In this document: piece by piece, positions 42,927 to 51,686 of the stretch
How the letters are laid out: each line of letters begins with the position of its first letter
How positions within the stretch are numbered: the first letter of the stretch is position 1
Source: a bacterium YEK0313
Lineage (GTDB): Bacteria > Pseudomonadota > Alphaproteobacteria > Rhizobiales > Phreatobacteraceae
Direction: 5' to 3'
NCBI GenBank assembly: GCA_000751295.2
Contig: CCMO02000001.1
Span: 5,050,615-5,114,614, forward strand
Length of the DNA stretch: 64,000 bases
The notes under the pieces: generated by a model
What the model saw: only the letters and a program-made list of their open reading frames with translations
What the model was told of the DNA's origin: nothing
The model's database searches: none
Made by a program: the position numbers and the translations under genes

Positions 42927-43817
42927 ATGGATTGGGACAAGTTGCGGATCTTTCACGCGGCCGCCGCCGCCGGCAGCTTCACGCATGCCGCGGACACGCT
43001 GGGCCTGTCCCAGTCGGCTGTCTCCCGCCAGGTTTCGTCGCTGGAACAGGACCTGAAAGTTCCGCTGTTCCACCGCCACGCGCGCGGCCTGGTGCTGACC
43101 GAGCAAGGCGAGCTCCTCTACCACACGGCGCAAGACGTGCTGATGAAGCTCGAAAGCGCCAAGATCAAGCTGACCGACTCCAAGGAGCGGCCGCATGGCG
43201 AGCTGAAGGTGGCGACCACCGCCGGGCTCGGCACCGGCTGGCTCGCCCCGCGCATCGGCGAGTTCCTCGACCTCTATCCCGATATCCAGCTGAAGATGAT
43301 CCTCACCGACGAGGAGCTGGACCTGTCGATGCGCGAGGCCGATGTCGGCATCCGCGTGCGCCAGCCGGTGCAGCCGGACCTGATCCAGCGCAAGCTGTTC
43401 CAGATCAAGTTCCACGCTTTCGCCTCGTCCGACTACCTCAAGCGTCACGGCACGCCGAAAAGCGGCGCCGATCTCGACGGCCACCGCATCCTCGCCTTTG
43501 GCGGCCGCGCGCCGAACTACATGCAGAACGTCACCTGGCTGTCGACCGCCGGTCGCAACGGCCTGTCGCCGCGCCCCTTCGCCATGAGCATCAACAACAT
43601 CGTCGGCCTCGTCGCCGCGGTGGAGCGCGGCATCGGCATTGCGGTCCTGCCCGACTATCTCGTCAGCGACGGCTCGGGGCTCGTGCAGATCCTCGACGAG
43701 GAGGAAATGCCGGTGCTGGACGCTTGGTTCGTCTATCCGGAAGAGCTGAAGTCGGTGGCGCGCGTCCAGGTGTTCCGCGACTTCCTCGTCGCCAAGGCGC
43801 AGCGCTGGCCCGGCTGA
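42927..43817 (+). CDS. lsrB: LysR-family regulator of the LsrB/VtlR type
   Basis: 296 residues. The winged HTH at about 1-60 (MDWDKLRIFHAAAAAGSFTH, LGLSQSAVSRQVSSLEQDL) closely fits LsrB/VtlR, and the substrate-binding domain starts at ELKVATTAGLGTGWLAPRIG. In Sinorhizobium, lsrB also follows trxB and governs oxidative stress and symbiosis genes; Brucella VtlR is the same group and controls small RNAs and DUF1127 peptides. The protein has no cysteine at all, although redox-active cysteines are described for Sinorhizobium LsrB. Orthology rests on the N-terminus and gene order. Confidence 0.88.
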   Translation: MDWDKLRIFHAAAAAGSFTHAADTLGLSQSAVSRQVSSLEQDLKVPLFHRHARGLVLTEQGELLYHTAQDVLMKLESAKIKLTDSKERPHGELKVATTAGLGTGWLAPRIGEFLDLYPDIQLKMILTDEELDLSMREADVGIRVRQPVQPDLIQRKLFQIKFHAFASSDYLKRHGTPKSGADLDGHRILAFGGRAPNYMQNVTWLSTAGRNGLSPRPFAMSINNIVGLVAAVERGIGIAVLPDYLVSDGSGLVQILDEEEMPVLDAWFVYPEELKSVARVQVFRDFLVAKAQRWPG

Positions 43818-43925
43818 TCCGCGAGGCTCCGCCCGGCCCGGCCATCCTGAGCGCCAAGGTCTTGGCTTTGCAGGAACATTCACGCTAGGCTGATCCTCGG
43901 GCATGGAATCCCCGGGGAGCTGGCA

Positions 43926-44630
43926 ATGGCCGGTATCGATCGACCTGCGGCCATTGGCGCGCTCGCGCCCGTCATCGTCGCCGTCGCGGCCGTGATCGCG
44001 ACCTATGCCACCGGCCTCACCGTCGGCACGATCGAGGCGGCGGTCGATAGCCCCTATCTCATCCTCGGCTATTTCGCCGAACGCTTCCCGGCCCTCGCCT
44101 TCGCCATCGTCTTCGTGCTGATGCGGCTCGTCGTGGTCGCCTTCGTCGCGCACCGGCCGAACATCCTGCTGCGGCTGCTGCTGCTCATTCCGGCCTTCGC
44201 CCTGGTCATGGCCGCCGCGCTCTATCCGACCTTCGGCGGCATCATCGCCCGCCCCGGCCTCATGGGCGGCGGCCTCTCCATCGTCGAGGGGCAGATTGCC
44301 GGCGCCGATGCCGGACTGCTGCTCGGCGGCGCGATCGCCGGCGTCATGCTCGGCCTCGTCATCGGCCTCGCCCGGGCCATCGTCGACTGGTCCTGGGGCT
44401 TTGCCTGGGGACGGCTGGTGCGCCTTGTCCTGGCGCTCCTCGCCTATGCGATCATGGGCGCGGCGCTGGCCTGGGGCTGGGCGACCCTCGAACAGGGCCA
44501 TGCCCTGTTCCCCCGCGCGCCGCTCAGGCTGATCGAGACCGTCGGCCTCATCGGCCTCGTCATCGTCGCCACCGCGCCGCAGGTGCTGATCGCCGCCTGG
44601 GGCGACGCCGCGCGGCGCGAGCGGGCCTGA
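43926..44630 (+). CDS. Multi-span membrane protein of unknown function
   Basis: 234 residues with about six hydrophobic segments, for example LAPVIVAVAAVIATYATGL, FPALAFAIVFVLMRLVVVAF, PNILLRLLLLIPAFALVMAA, the glycine-rich LLLGGAIAGVMLGLVIGLA and LLAYAIMGAALAWGWATL. No conserved polar motif suggests a transporter family I can name. It starts 108 bases after lsrB; GGGGAGCTGGCA precedes the ATG. Convergent with ubiK. An inner-membrane location is clear; nothing else is. Confidence 0.65.
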   Translation: MAGIDRPAAIGALAPVIVAVAAVIATYATGLTVGTIEAAVDSPYLILGYFAERFPALAFAIVFVLMRLVVVAFVAHRPNILLRLLLLIPAFALVMAAALYPTFGGIIARPGLMGGGLSIVEGQIAGADAGLLLGGAIAGVMLGLVIGLARAIVDWSWGFAWGRLVRLVLALLAYAIMGAALAWGWATLEQGHALFPRAPLRLIETVGLIGLVIVATAPQVLIAAWGDAARRERA

Positions 44631-44639
44631 TCCGGCTCG

Positions 44640-44909
44640 CTATTTCGCCTTGCCGGCCTCCTTGGCGAGCTGGGCCTCCAGCGCATCGAGCCGGGCCTTC
44701 AGCGCCTCGTTCTCCTCGCGCGCCTTCACCGCCATGTCACGCACCACCTCGAATTCCTCGCGGGTCGGCAGGTCGAGGTCGCGCAGGAGCCGCTCGGCCT
44801 GCGTCTTGACGAAAGTATCGGCCTCGCGCTTGAAGCCCTGGGCGAGCCCCGCCGCGTCCGTCATGAACTTGGCGAACTCGTCGGCGATCCGGTCGGTGGT
44901 CTGGGTCAT
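44640..44909 (-). CDS. ubiK: Ubiquinone biosynthesis accessory factor UbiK (BMFP family)
   Basis: 89 residues from the ATG at 44909. A helical, amphipathic N-terminal part (TTDRIADEFAKFMTDAAGLA) and a C-terminal trimeric coiled coil (EENEALKARLDALEAQLAKE) preceded by PTREEFEVVRDMA are the UbiK/YqiC hallmarks. UbiK helps assemble the ubiquinone-synthesising Ubi complex, chiefly for aerobic Q synthesis. Divergent from lgt. Confidence 0.9.
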   Translation of the reverse strand: MTQTTDRIADEFAKFMTDAAGLAQGFKREADTFVKTQAERLLRDLDLPTREEFEVVRDMAVKAREENEALKARLDALEAQLAKEAGKAK

Positions 44910-45060
44910 GGCCTTGTCTCCAGCATGAGCTGATGGGTATGGGGGCCCGGCATCGCGCGCGCAAGAGTTCGCGACAAGAGTTCGTGAGCGGGATGCCGCG
45001 GGCGGCGACCTCGCAGGGTCCTCGCTTGACAGGCGCCCGCCGCCCCCGCAAACCCGCCCC

Positions 45061-45876
45061 ATGCCGTTCGCTGCCTTTCTCTTCCCGTCCTTCAATCCCG
45101 TGCTGATCGAGATCGGGCCGTTCCAGATCCGCTGGTACGCGCTCGCCTATATTGCCGGGTTCTTCATCGGATGGTGGCTGGCCAAGCGGCTCGTCGCCAA
45201 TGCCGCGCTGTGGCGCGGCGGCACCTCGCCCTTCGAGCCCGACCTGATCGACGATGCCATCGTCTGGGCGGCGCTGGTCGGCATTCTCGGCGGGCGGGTC
45301 GCCTTCGTGCTGGTCTATAATTTCAGCTATTATGCCGCCCATCCCGCCGAGATCATCGCCGTCTGGCACGGCGGCATGGCCTTCCACGGCGGCATCGTCG
45401 GCGTCGTGGTCGGGCTCTATATCTTCGCCCGCAAGAACCAGGTGCCGTTCCTCAGCCTCATCGACGTCGCGGCCGTCGTCGCGCCGATCGGCATCATGCT
45501 CGGCCGCTTCGCCAATTTCATCAACGGCGAGCTCTGGGGCCGCGCCACGACCGTGCCCTGGGGCGTCATCTTCCCGGCCGCCGGCCCCGATCCGCGCCAT
45601 CCGAGCCAGCTCTACCAGGCCATGACCGAAGGCCTTCTGCTGTTCATCGTCCTGCTCGTCATCGCCCGTTCCGGCGGCCTGAAGCGTCCCGGCTTCATGG
45701 CCGGCTGTTTCGGCATCGGCTATGGCCTCGCCAGGTCCTTTGGCGAGCTGTTCCGCCAGCCAGACCCGCAGCTCGGCTTCCTGTTCGCCGGCGCCACCAT
45801 GGGCCAGCTCCTGTCCATCCCGGCGATCCTCGTCGGCCTCTGGCTGGTGCTGCGGGCCCGCCGCGCGCGGCAATGA
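45061..45876 (+). CDS. lgt: Prolipoprotein diacylglyceryl transferase
   Basis: 271 residues, about seven membrane spans. Lgt signature GRFANFINGELWGR at about 147-160 with essential Arg, the H-containing GGMAFHGGIVGVV near 110 and Y in IRWYALAYIAG near the start. It moves diacylglycerol from phosphatidylglycerol to the lipobox cysteine, the first step of lipoprotein maturation. It overlaps the next gene by four bases (lgt-midA-pgeF operon, widespread in alphaproteobacteria). Confidence 0.96.
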   Translation: MPFAAFLFPSFNPVLIEIGPFQIRWYALAYIAGFFIGWWLAKRLVANAALWRGGTSPFEPDLIDDAIVWAALVGILGGRVAFVLVYNFSYYAAHPAEIIAVWHGGMAFHGGIVGVVVGLYIFARKNQVPFLSLIDVAAVVAPIGIMLGRFANFINGELWGRATTVPWGVIFPAAGPDPRHPSQLYQAMTEGLLLFIVLLVIARSGGLKRPGFMAGCFGIGYGLARSFGELFRQPDPQLGFLFAGATMGQLLSIPAILVGLWLVLRARRARQ

Positions 45877-46955
45877 CGCCGCTCCAGGCAGAGCTGGCCG
45901 CGCTGATCAGGGCCGAGGGCCCGCTGCCGCTCGATCGCTACATGGCGCTCTGCCTCGGCCACCCGCGCTTCGGCTACTATCTGGCGCGCGATGCGATCGG
46001 CGCCGCGGGCGACTTCACCACGGCCCCGGAGATCAGCCAGGTCTTCGGCGAATTGATCGGCTTCTGGGCTGCCGCCACCTGGGAGACCATGGGCCGGCCG
46101 GGCACGCTCCGCCTCGTAGAATGCGGCCCCGGCCGCGGCACGCTGGTTAAGGACCTGCTGCGCGCAGCCGGCGTCCTGCCCGCCTTCCGCGCCGCGATCG
46201 ACCTGCATCTCGTCGAAACCTCGCCGCGGCTCGCCACGCTCCAGCGCGAGGCCGTGGCGGCCAGCGGCATCACCGCCACCTGGCATGCCGATCTCGGCAG
46301 CGTGCCGCCGGGGCCTGCCATCGTCATCGGCAACGAGTTTCTCGACGCGCTGCCGATCCGGCAATTCGTCGCAGCCCCGGCCGGCTGGCGCGAGCGGGTC
46401 GTCGGCCTCGACGGCGACCGCCTCGCCTTCGGCCTCGCCCCCGACCCCATACCGGCCGCGCTGCTTGCCCGCTTCCCGGCACCGCCGGAGCCGGGTGCGG
46501 TCGCGGAAATCCGCCCGGCCTTCGCCCACCTTGCCGCAGCGCTCGGCGCCCGTCTGCCGGGCGGTCCTCTGGCGGCCCTGTTCATCGACTACGGCCACAC
46601 CGACCATGCCTATGGCGACACGTTCCAGGCCGTGCGCGCCCACGCATTCGCCGATCCGCTCGCAAGGCCGGGAGAAGCCGACCTGACCGCCCATGTCGAT
46701 TTCGCCGCCCTCGGCGAAGCGGCGCGCGAGGCTGGGCTGGCCGCGAGCCGTCCGGTCCGCCAGCGCGACCTCTTGTTCATGCTCGGCCTCGAGGCCCGCA
46801 CGCAGGGGCTCATGCAGGCCAATCGGAAAAAGGCCAAGGCGCTGCTCGAGGCGGTGGAGCGCCTGATCGATCCGGCGCCGACGGGCATGGGCACCCTGTT
46901 CAAGGCGCAGGTCCTCCATGCACCGGGTCTGGCCGTGCCAGCGTTTGACAGTTAG
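45873..46955 (+). CDS. MidA/NDUFAF7-family SAM-dependent methyltransferase
   Basis: 360 residues. N-terminal PLPLDRYMALCLGHPRFGYY and DFTTAPEISQVFGELIG are family hallmarks, SAM motif I is LVECGPGRGTLVKDLL (about 86-101), and VIGNEFLDALPIRQF follows. In mitochondria the homologue NDUFAF7 dimethylates an arginine of a complex I subunit; bacterial members probably do the same for NuoD. Coupled to lgt by ATGA. Its 3' end overlaps the 5' frame of pgeF, whose chosen start lies 26 bases after the stop. Confidence 0.92.
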   Translation: MTPLQAELAALIRAEGPLPLDRYMALCLGHPRFGYYLARDAIGAAGDFTTAPEISQVFGELIGFWAAATWETMGRPGTLRLVECGPGRGTLVKDLLRAAGVLPAFRAAIDLHLVETSPRLATLQREAVAASGITATWHADLGSVPPGPAIVIGNEFLDALPIRQFVAAPAGWRERVVGLDGDRLAFGLAPDPIPAALLARFPAPPEPGAVAEIRPAFAHLAAALGARLPGGPLAALFIDYGHTDHAYGDTFQAVRAHAFADPLARPGEADLTAHVDFAALGEAAREAGLAASRPVRQRDLLFMLGLEARTQGLMQANRKKAKALLEAVERLIDPAPTGMGTLFKAQVLHAPGLAVPAFDS

Positions 46956-46980
46956 GCGCGAAGCGGATTTGGTCTGGCCC

Positions 46981-47748
46981 ATGCATGTGACATCGTCCGC
47001 TCTTGCCGGCATTTCCGGCCTTCGCCACGCCTTCTTCACCCGCGATGGCGGCGTGTCGTCGGGCATTTACGGCTCGCTCAATGCCGGCTTCGGGTCCGGC
47101 GACGACCCGGACAATGTCCGCGAGAACAGGCGCCTGATGACCGAGGTGCTCGGGGTTGCCGAGAATGCCCTGATTTCCTGCTTCCAGATCCACTCGCCCA
47201 CCGTCATCGTCGCCGAAGGCCCGCATGACGGCGGCGAACGGCCGCGCGCCGACGCGGTGGTGACGAAAATACCCGGCATCGCCTGCGGCGTCGCCGCCGC
47301 CGATTGCGGTCCGGTCCTGTTCGCCGATGCCGAGGCCCGTGTCGTCGGCGCCGCCCATGCCGGCTGGAAAGGCGCGCTCGGCGGCGTCCTGGAAGCGACG
47401 ATCGCGGCCATGGAACAGCTCGGCGCCGACCGCGGCCGGATCACCGCCGCCATCGGCCCGCTGATCCGCCAGCCGAGCTACGAGGTCGCGCAGTCCTTCA
47501 TCGACCAGTTCCTGGCCGCGGACCCGGGCTATGCCCGCTTCTTCGCCCCGGGTCGGCCCGAACACGCCCAGTTCGACCTGCCCGGCTTCATCGGCCACCG
47601 GCTGGCGCTTGCCGGCATCGGCACGATCGACGATCTCGGCCTCGACACCTATTCCAATCCCGATCGGTTCTTCTCGTACCGGCGTTCGACGCATCGCCGC
47701 GAGCCCGACTACGGCCGCCATATCGCCGCCATCGCGCTGGCCGGCTGA
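46981..47748 (+). CDS. pgeF: Peptidoglycan editing factor PgeF (multi-copper polyphenol oxidase-like, laccase domain)
   Basis: 255 residues from the ATG at 46981 (MHVTSSALAGISGLRHAFF); the frame also opens at 46918. Motifs: FFTRDGGVSSGIYGSLNAG, CGVAAADCGPVLFAD with the active-site Cys, AHAGWKGALGGV with the active-site His, and IGPLIRQPSYEV. The YfiH/PgeF family hydrolyses wrongly built UDP-MurNAc-L-Ser to protect peptidoglycan composition; older laccase annotations are doubtful. Third gene of the lgt operon. Confidence 0.92.
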   Translation: MHVTSSALAGISGLRHAFFTRDGGVSSGIYGSLNAGFGSGDDPDNVRENRRLMTEVLGVAENALISCFQIHSPTVIVAEGPHDGGERPRADAVVTKIPGIACGVAAADCGPVLFADAEARVVGAAHAGWKGALGGVLEATIAAMEQLGADRGRITAAIGPLIRQPSYEVAQSFIDQFLAADPGYARFFAPGRPEHAQFDLPGFIGHRLALAGIGTIDDLGLDTYSNPDRFFSYRRSTHRREPDYGRHIAAIALAG

Positions 47749-47788
47749 TCTGCCCGCCCTGCCCCTGGAGGCGCTGCCGGCGGCCTGT

Positions 47789-47803
47789 TAACCAATATGG
47801 TTA
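47789..47803. promoter_or_regulatory. Short inverted repeat upstream of the lipoprotein gene
   Basis: TAACC-AATAT-GGTTA, a 5-5-5 inverted repeat 70 bases before the lipoprotein start. It could be an operator; short enough to be chance. Confidence 0.22.
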
Positions 47804-47873
47804 GCAAAGGGTGAACGGCGCCTGGACCGGACCCGGCCGGTCGGCTATCCCTGACGGCATCAGGAGAAGTGCC

Positions 47874-48569
47874 ATGGCCCGCAGCTTGGTCGTCCCCCGC
47901 ATCGCCGTTCTCGTCGCGCCACTGGCGCTCGCGGCCTGTGTCGGAACCGACGGCCCCATGGCCGGCAGGCCGCCGCCGCGCGGTGCCATCGCCTTCGAGG
48001 CGATCGACGGCGCGCCGCAGGCGGTCAACCAGCGTCTTGCCGGCCGTCTCGCCGGCGAGGCCGAGGCGCGCCAGATCCAGGTGGTCTCCGATCGCTCAGG
48101 CGCCCGCTACCGGGTGCGCGGCTACATGGCGACGGCGCGCGCCGGCAATGGCGCCACCGTTTCCTACGTCTGGGACGTTTTCGACCCCGAACGGCGCCGT
48201 TCGACGCGCATTTCGGGCGAGGAGCGCATCGAGGCCCATGGCCGCGATCCCTGGTCCGGCGTCGACGATGCCGCGGCAAGCCGGATCGCCAGCCGCAGCA
48301 TGGAACAGATCGCCACCTGGCTGGCGACGCCGCAAAGCGCCCCCCAGGCGGCTCCCGCAGTGGCTGCGGCCACCGCCGAACCAGTCCCGGCGGCGCCGGC
48401 CGCGGCTCCTGCCGCCGCCGCCCAGCCGGTCGTCGCCTCCAGCACGACGGGCACCGGCTCGTCCCAGGTCATGAGCTTCGCCTCGCCCCAGGCGGCCCCG
48501 GCCGGCGCCCCGCCGCAGTCGACGAGCGGCACCGGCGGCCCCTTGATTCCGGCCGAACCGCCGCGCTGA
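47874..48569 (+). CDS. Lipoprotein of unknown function with Pro/Ala-rich tail
   Basis: 231 residues from the ATG at 47874 with AGGAG eight bases upstream. The lipobox LALAAC near residue 21 gives a lipoprotein, matured by Lgt made from the neighbouring operon. A small alpha/beta domain follows (about 35-150: VNQRLAGRLAGEAEARQIQV, RYRVRGYMATARAGNGATVS, YVWDVFDPERRRSTRISGEE), then a low-complexity tail rich in Ala, Pro and Ser. No named family recognised; similar small lipoproteins are common in Rhizobiales. Confidence 0.78.
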   Translation: MARSLVVPRIAVLVAPLALAACVGTDGPMAGRPPPRGAIAFEAIDGAPQAVNQRLAGRLAGEAEARQIQVVSDRSGARYRVRGYMATARAGNGATVSYVWDVFDPERRRSTRISGEERIEAHGRDPWSGVDDAAASRIASRSMEQIATWLATPQSAPQAAPAVAAATAEPVPAAPAAAPAAAAQPVVASSTTGTGSSQVMSFASPQAAPAGAPPQSTSGTGGPLIPAEPPR

Positions 48570-48615
48570 CTGTCATTTCCACGTCACACCCTGTTGATCT
48601 CGCGTGCTTACGCCA

Positions 48616-48644
48616 TTGTCGTGGGATAAGCCGATTGCTATGAG
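48616..48644 (+). promoter_or_regulatory. Candidate promoter of prs
   Basis: TTGTCG (48616-48621), a 17-base spacer and TATGAG (48639-48644). It predicts a start near 48651 and a leader of about 28 bases before the prs ATG at 48679. Confidence 0.5.
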
Positions 48645-48678
48645 GTCCGCGCAGCCGAGAGCCAGCGGGACCAGCGTT

Positions 48679-49632
48679 ATGTCGAGAAAATCCGGGATCA
48701 AGATCGTTTCCGGCAATTCCAACCGTCCGCTCGCCGAGGCGATCGGTGCCTATCTCGAGACGCCGCTGACCCGGGCTTCGGTCCGGCGCTTCGCCGATAT
48801 GGAGATTTTTGTCGAAATCCAGGAAAATGTCCGCGGCGAGGACGTCTATATCGTCCAGTCCACGTCCTTCCCGGCCAACGACCACCTCATGGAGGTGCTG
48901 ATCATCTGCGATGCCCTGCGCCGCTCGTCGGCCAAGCGCATCACCGCCGTGATCCCCTATTTCGGCTATGCCCGCCAGGACCGCCGGTCCGGCTCGCGCA
49001 CGCCGATCTCGGCCAAGCTCGTCGCCAACCTGATCACCCGGGCCGGCGCCGACCGCGTCATGACCCTCGACCTGCATGCCGGGCAGATCCAGGGCTTCTT
49101 CGACATTCCGACCGACAACCTCTTCGCCGCGCCGCTGCTCGCCCGCGACATCAAGGAGCGGCAGGACCTCTCCCATGTCATGGTCGTCTCGCCCGACGTC
49201 GGCGGCGTGGTACGCGCCCGTGCGCTGGCCAAGCGCATCGACGCGCCGCTGTCGATCGTCGACAAGCGCCGCGAGCGCCCCGGCGAGAGCGAGGTGATGA
49301 ACGTCATCGGCGATGTCGAGGGCAAGAGCTGCATCCTCGTCGACGACATCGTCGATTCCGGCGGTACGCTGGTCAATGCCGCCGACGCGCTGCTGGCGCG
49401 CGGCGCCAAGGACGTCTCGGCCTATATCACCCACGGCGTCCTGTCGGGCGGCGCGGTGGCCCGCATCACCGGCTCCAAGCTGAAGGAACTGGTGATCACC
49501 GATTCGATCCTGCCGACCGAGGCCGTGCGCGTCGCCCGCAACATCCGCACCCTCTCCGTCGCCAGCCTGATCGGCGAGGCGATTGCCCGCACCGCGACCG
49601 AAGAGAGCGTGTCGAGCCTGTTCGAGGACTGA
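48679..49632 (+). CDS. prs: Ribose-phosphate pyrophosphokinase
   Basis: 317 residues from the ATG at 48679 (MSRKSGIKIVSGNSNRPLAE); the GTG-initiated longer frame runs through the promoter. Class I PRPP synthase motifs: ADMEIFVEIQENVRGEDVYI, VIPYFGYARQDRR, TLDLHAGQIQGFF, VSPDVGGVVRA, flexible loop KRRERPGESEVM and the PRPP loop CILVDDIVDSGGTL. It makes PRPP from ribose 5-phosphate and ATP for nucleotides, histidine and tryptophan. Single gene. Confidence 0.97.
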   Translation: MSRKSGIKIVSGNSNRPLAEAIGAYLETPLTRASVRRFADMEIFVEIQENVRGEDVYIVQSTSFPANDHLMEVLIICDALRRSSAKRITAVIPYFGYARQDRRSGSRTPISAKLVANLITRAGADRVMTLDLHAGQIQGFFDIPTDNLFAAPLLARDIKERQDLSHVMVVSPDVGGVVRARALAKRIDAPLSIVDKRRERPGESEVMNVIGDVEGKSCILVDDIVDSGGTLVNAADALLARGAKDVSAYITHGVLSGGAVARITGSKLKELVITDSILPTEAVRVARNIRTLSVASLIGEAIARTATEESVSSLFED

Positions 49633-49660
49633 ACCCGCCGGACGGGAAGCCCCTCGCGCC

Positions 49661-50668
49661 TCAGAACCGCAGCACGACCTTGCCGACATGACGGCCGGAC
49701 GCAAGGTGCTGCAGCGCCTCCCGCGCCTCTGTCCAGGCGAAGACGCGATCGATCACCGGCCGCGTGCCGCTCACGGTGAGCGCACGCAGCAGGGCGTCGA
49801 AGGACTGGCGTGAGCCGACCGGTATGCCCCGGACGGTGGCGCGCCGCCGGAAGATGTCGAGCGGATTGATCAGGCCCTCGGCGCCGCCGACATAACCGAT
49901 GACGTTGATCTGGCCGCCCGGCCGGATCGCCCGCAGCGACTGCGCAAAGCTGCCGGGCCCGCCGACCTCCACGACATGGTCGACGCCGCGCCCGCCGGTC
50001 AGGCGCAGCACCTCCGCCGCCCAGTCCGGATGCGTGCGGTAGTTGACCGTCGCTGTCGCGCCGAGCGCCTTCGCCCGCTCGAGCTTGGCATCGCTGCTCG
50101 AGGTCGCGACGACATGGGCACCGCTCATCGCCGCGAACTGCAGGGCGAAGATCGAAACCCCGCCGGTCCCCAGCACCAGCACGCTGTCGCCGGCCTTCAC
50201 CCGCCCTTCGGTGACCAGCGCCTGCCAGGCGGTGACGGCCGCGCAGGGCAGTGTCGCGGCGTCCTCGTCGCCGATCGCATCCGGCAGCACCACCAGGCCT
50301 TCGGCATCGAGCCTGACATATTCGCCGAGCATGCCGTCGAGCGGACCGCCGAGCTGCTGCGCCTGCGCCGACGGATCGAAGTCGCCCCCGGTCCAGCACT
50401 GCCAGAAGGTGCCGGCAACCCGGTCGCCGGCCTTGACGCGCCGCACCTCGTCGCCGACCGCCACCACTTCGCCGACCCCGTCCGACAGCGGCACCAGGGG
50501 CAGTTCGAACCGCGTGTGATAGGTGCCCCTGACGATTTCCAGGTCGCGGTAGTTCAAGGCCGCCGCGCGCAGCCTGACGACCACTTCGCCGCGCCGCGGC
50601 TCGGGCACCGGCCGCTCGCCAAGGCGCAGATGTTCGATGCCGTAATCTTCGATGGCCATGACGCGCAT
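49661..50668 (-). CDS. Zinc-independent alcohol dehydrogenase-like oxidoreductase (MDR family)
   Basis: 335 residues of the medium-chain dehydrogenase superfamily. AAALNYRDLEIVRGTYH stands where classical alcohol dehydrogenases carry zinc ligands, so this is the zinc-free branch. Cofactor site: GDSVLVLGTGGVSIFALQFAA (about 161-181), then ATSSSDAKLERAKALGA. NAD(P)H-dependent reduction of an aldehyde, ketone or enone is expected. Divergent from a LysR gene 102 bases away that probably controls it. Confidence 0.85.
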   Translation of the reverse strand: MRVMAIEDYGIEHLRLGERPVPEPRRGEVVVRLRAAALNYRDLEIVRGTYHTRFELPLVPLSDGVGEVVAVGDEVRRVKAGDRVAGTFWQCWTGGDFDPSAQAQQLGGPLDGMLGEYVRLDAEGLVVLPDAIGDEDAATLPCAAVTAWQALVTEGRVKAGDSVLVLGTGGVSIFALQFAAMSGAHVVATSSSDAKLERAKALGATATVNYRTHPDWAAEVLRLTGGRGVDHVVEVGGPGSFAQSLRAIRPGGQINVIGYVGGAEGLINPLDIFRRRATVRGIPVGSRQSFDALLRALTVSGTRPVIDRVFAWTEAREALQHLASGRHVGKVVLRF

Positions 50669-50732
50669 GGAGAACTCCCTGGGCTGCGTTCAACGGGTTT
50701 GAGTTCTGCCCTGGCGCGCCCTATGCTTTCAA

Positions 50733-50752
50733 ATTCATTATCTTCAGAATGA
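50733..50752. promoter_or_regulatory. Candidate LysR-type binding site
   Basis: ATTC-N10-GAAT (50733-50750) overlaps TCATT-N8-AATGA (50735-50752) in the short gap between divergent dehydrogenase and LysR genes. The spacing suits LysR-type dimers; assignment is inference. Confidence 0.4.
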
Positions 50753-50770
50753 TCATGCTGGAGAAGCATA

Positions 50771-51676
50771 ATGTTGAGCGAGATGCGGGCCTTCGTCCTC
50801 CTGGCGGAAACCGGCTCGATCCAGCTGACGGCCGAGCGCCTGCCGCTGACCCAGCCGGCGGTGACGCGCCAGATCCAGCGCCTGGAGGCGGAGCTCGGCA
50901 CCGTCCTGCTCGACCGCCGGTCGAAGCCGCCGCGCCTGACGCCGGCCGGTCTCGCCGCGCTCGACCGCTGCCGGGCCATCCTCGGCGCGGTGGGAGATCT
51001 GAAGGCGAGCGCCTCGGCCGATGCCGAGCCGCAGGGCGTGCTGCGCATCGGCGCGGCCACCGCGCTCTCCTGCGAGGTGATCATCGACGCGGTGCAGATG
51101 ATCCGCGGCCGCTTTCCCAAAGTCGCGCTGCGCTTCGTCGGCGGCTGGGCCCATGACCTGCGCGACCAGGTCCAGGCCGGGCGGCTCGATGCCGCGGTCG
51201 TGCTCGGAGCGGCCGGCCTGTCCGAACGCCTGGCCGGCCTTCATGTCCGCAAGGTTGCGCAGGAGGACATGCGGATCGTCGCCGGCAGCGGCGCGCGCCT
51301 GTCGCGCCGCCCCGGTCTTGCCGAACTCGGCGACAACGACTGGGTGCTGAGCCCCCTGCCCTGCGACGCCCGCCACGTGCTGGCCAGCGCGCTGTCCGGC
51401 GCCGGCCGCGCGGTGCGCCTGGCCGCGGAGATCCAGGGCCTGGAGCTGCAGACGGCGCTGATCGGGCAGAATCTCGGGCTCGGCCTCGTGCCCGCCCGCC
51501 GCCTCGCGCCCTATGCCAGGCGCAATCGGCTGAAGGTCGTCGACGCGCCCGAGGCCCGTTTCGCCTTCGACATAGCGCTGGTCAGCGCGCCGCATCTCGG
51601 CAGGCTCGACAGCGTCGTCGAGGCCCTCGGCGACCGGCTGGCCGCCGCGCTCGCGCCGCGGCCCCCGGCCGCCTGA
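50771..51676 (+). CDS. LysR-family transcriptional regulator
   Basis: 301 residues. N-terminal winged HTH (MLSEMRAFVLLAETGSIQLT, LPLTQPAVTRQIQRLEAELG) and a periplasmic-binding-like effector domain from about 90 (GVLRIGAATALSCEVIIDAV). Divergent from the dehydrogenase, the usual layout of a LysR regulator and its target. Effector unknown. GGAGAAG lies upstream of the ATG. Confidence 0.9.
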   Translation: MLSEMRAFVLLAETGSIQLTAERLPLTQPAVTRQIQRLEAELGTVLLDRRSKPPRLTPAGLAALDRCRAILGAVGDLKASASADAEPQGVLRIGAATALSCEVIIDAVQMIRGRFPKVALRFVGGWAHDLRDQVQAGRLDAAVVLGAAGLSERLAGLHVRKVAQEDMRIVAGSGARLSRRPGLAELGDNDWVLSPLPCDARHVLASALSGAGRAVRLAAEIQGLELQTALIGQNLGLGLVPARRLAPYARRNRLKVVDAPEARFAFDIALVSAPHLGRLDSVVEALGDRLAAALAPRPPAA

Positions 51677-51686
51677 CCCGTGCCGC

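Noticed and set aside
41853..44501. Minus-strand open frame of 882 codons
   Set aside because: Runs antisense across trxB, lsrB and a membrane-protein gene, all of which have clear motifs and ribosome sites.
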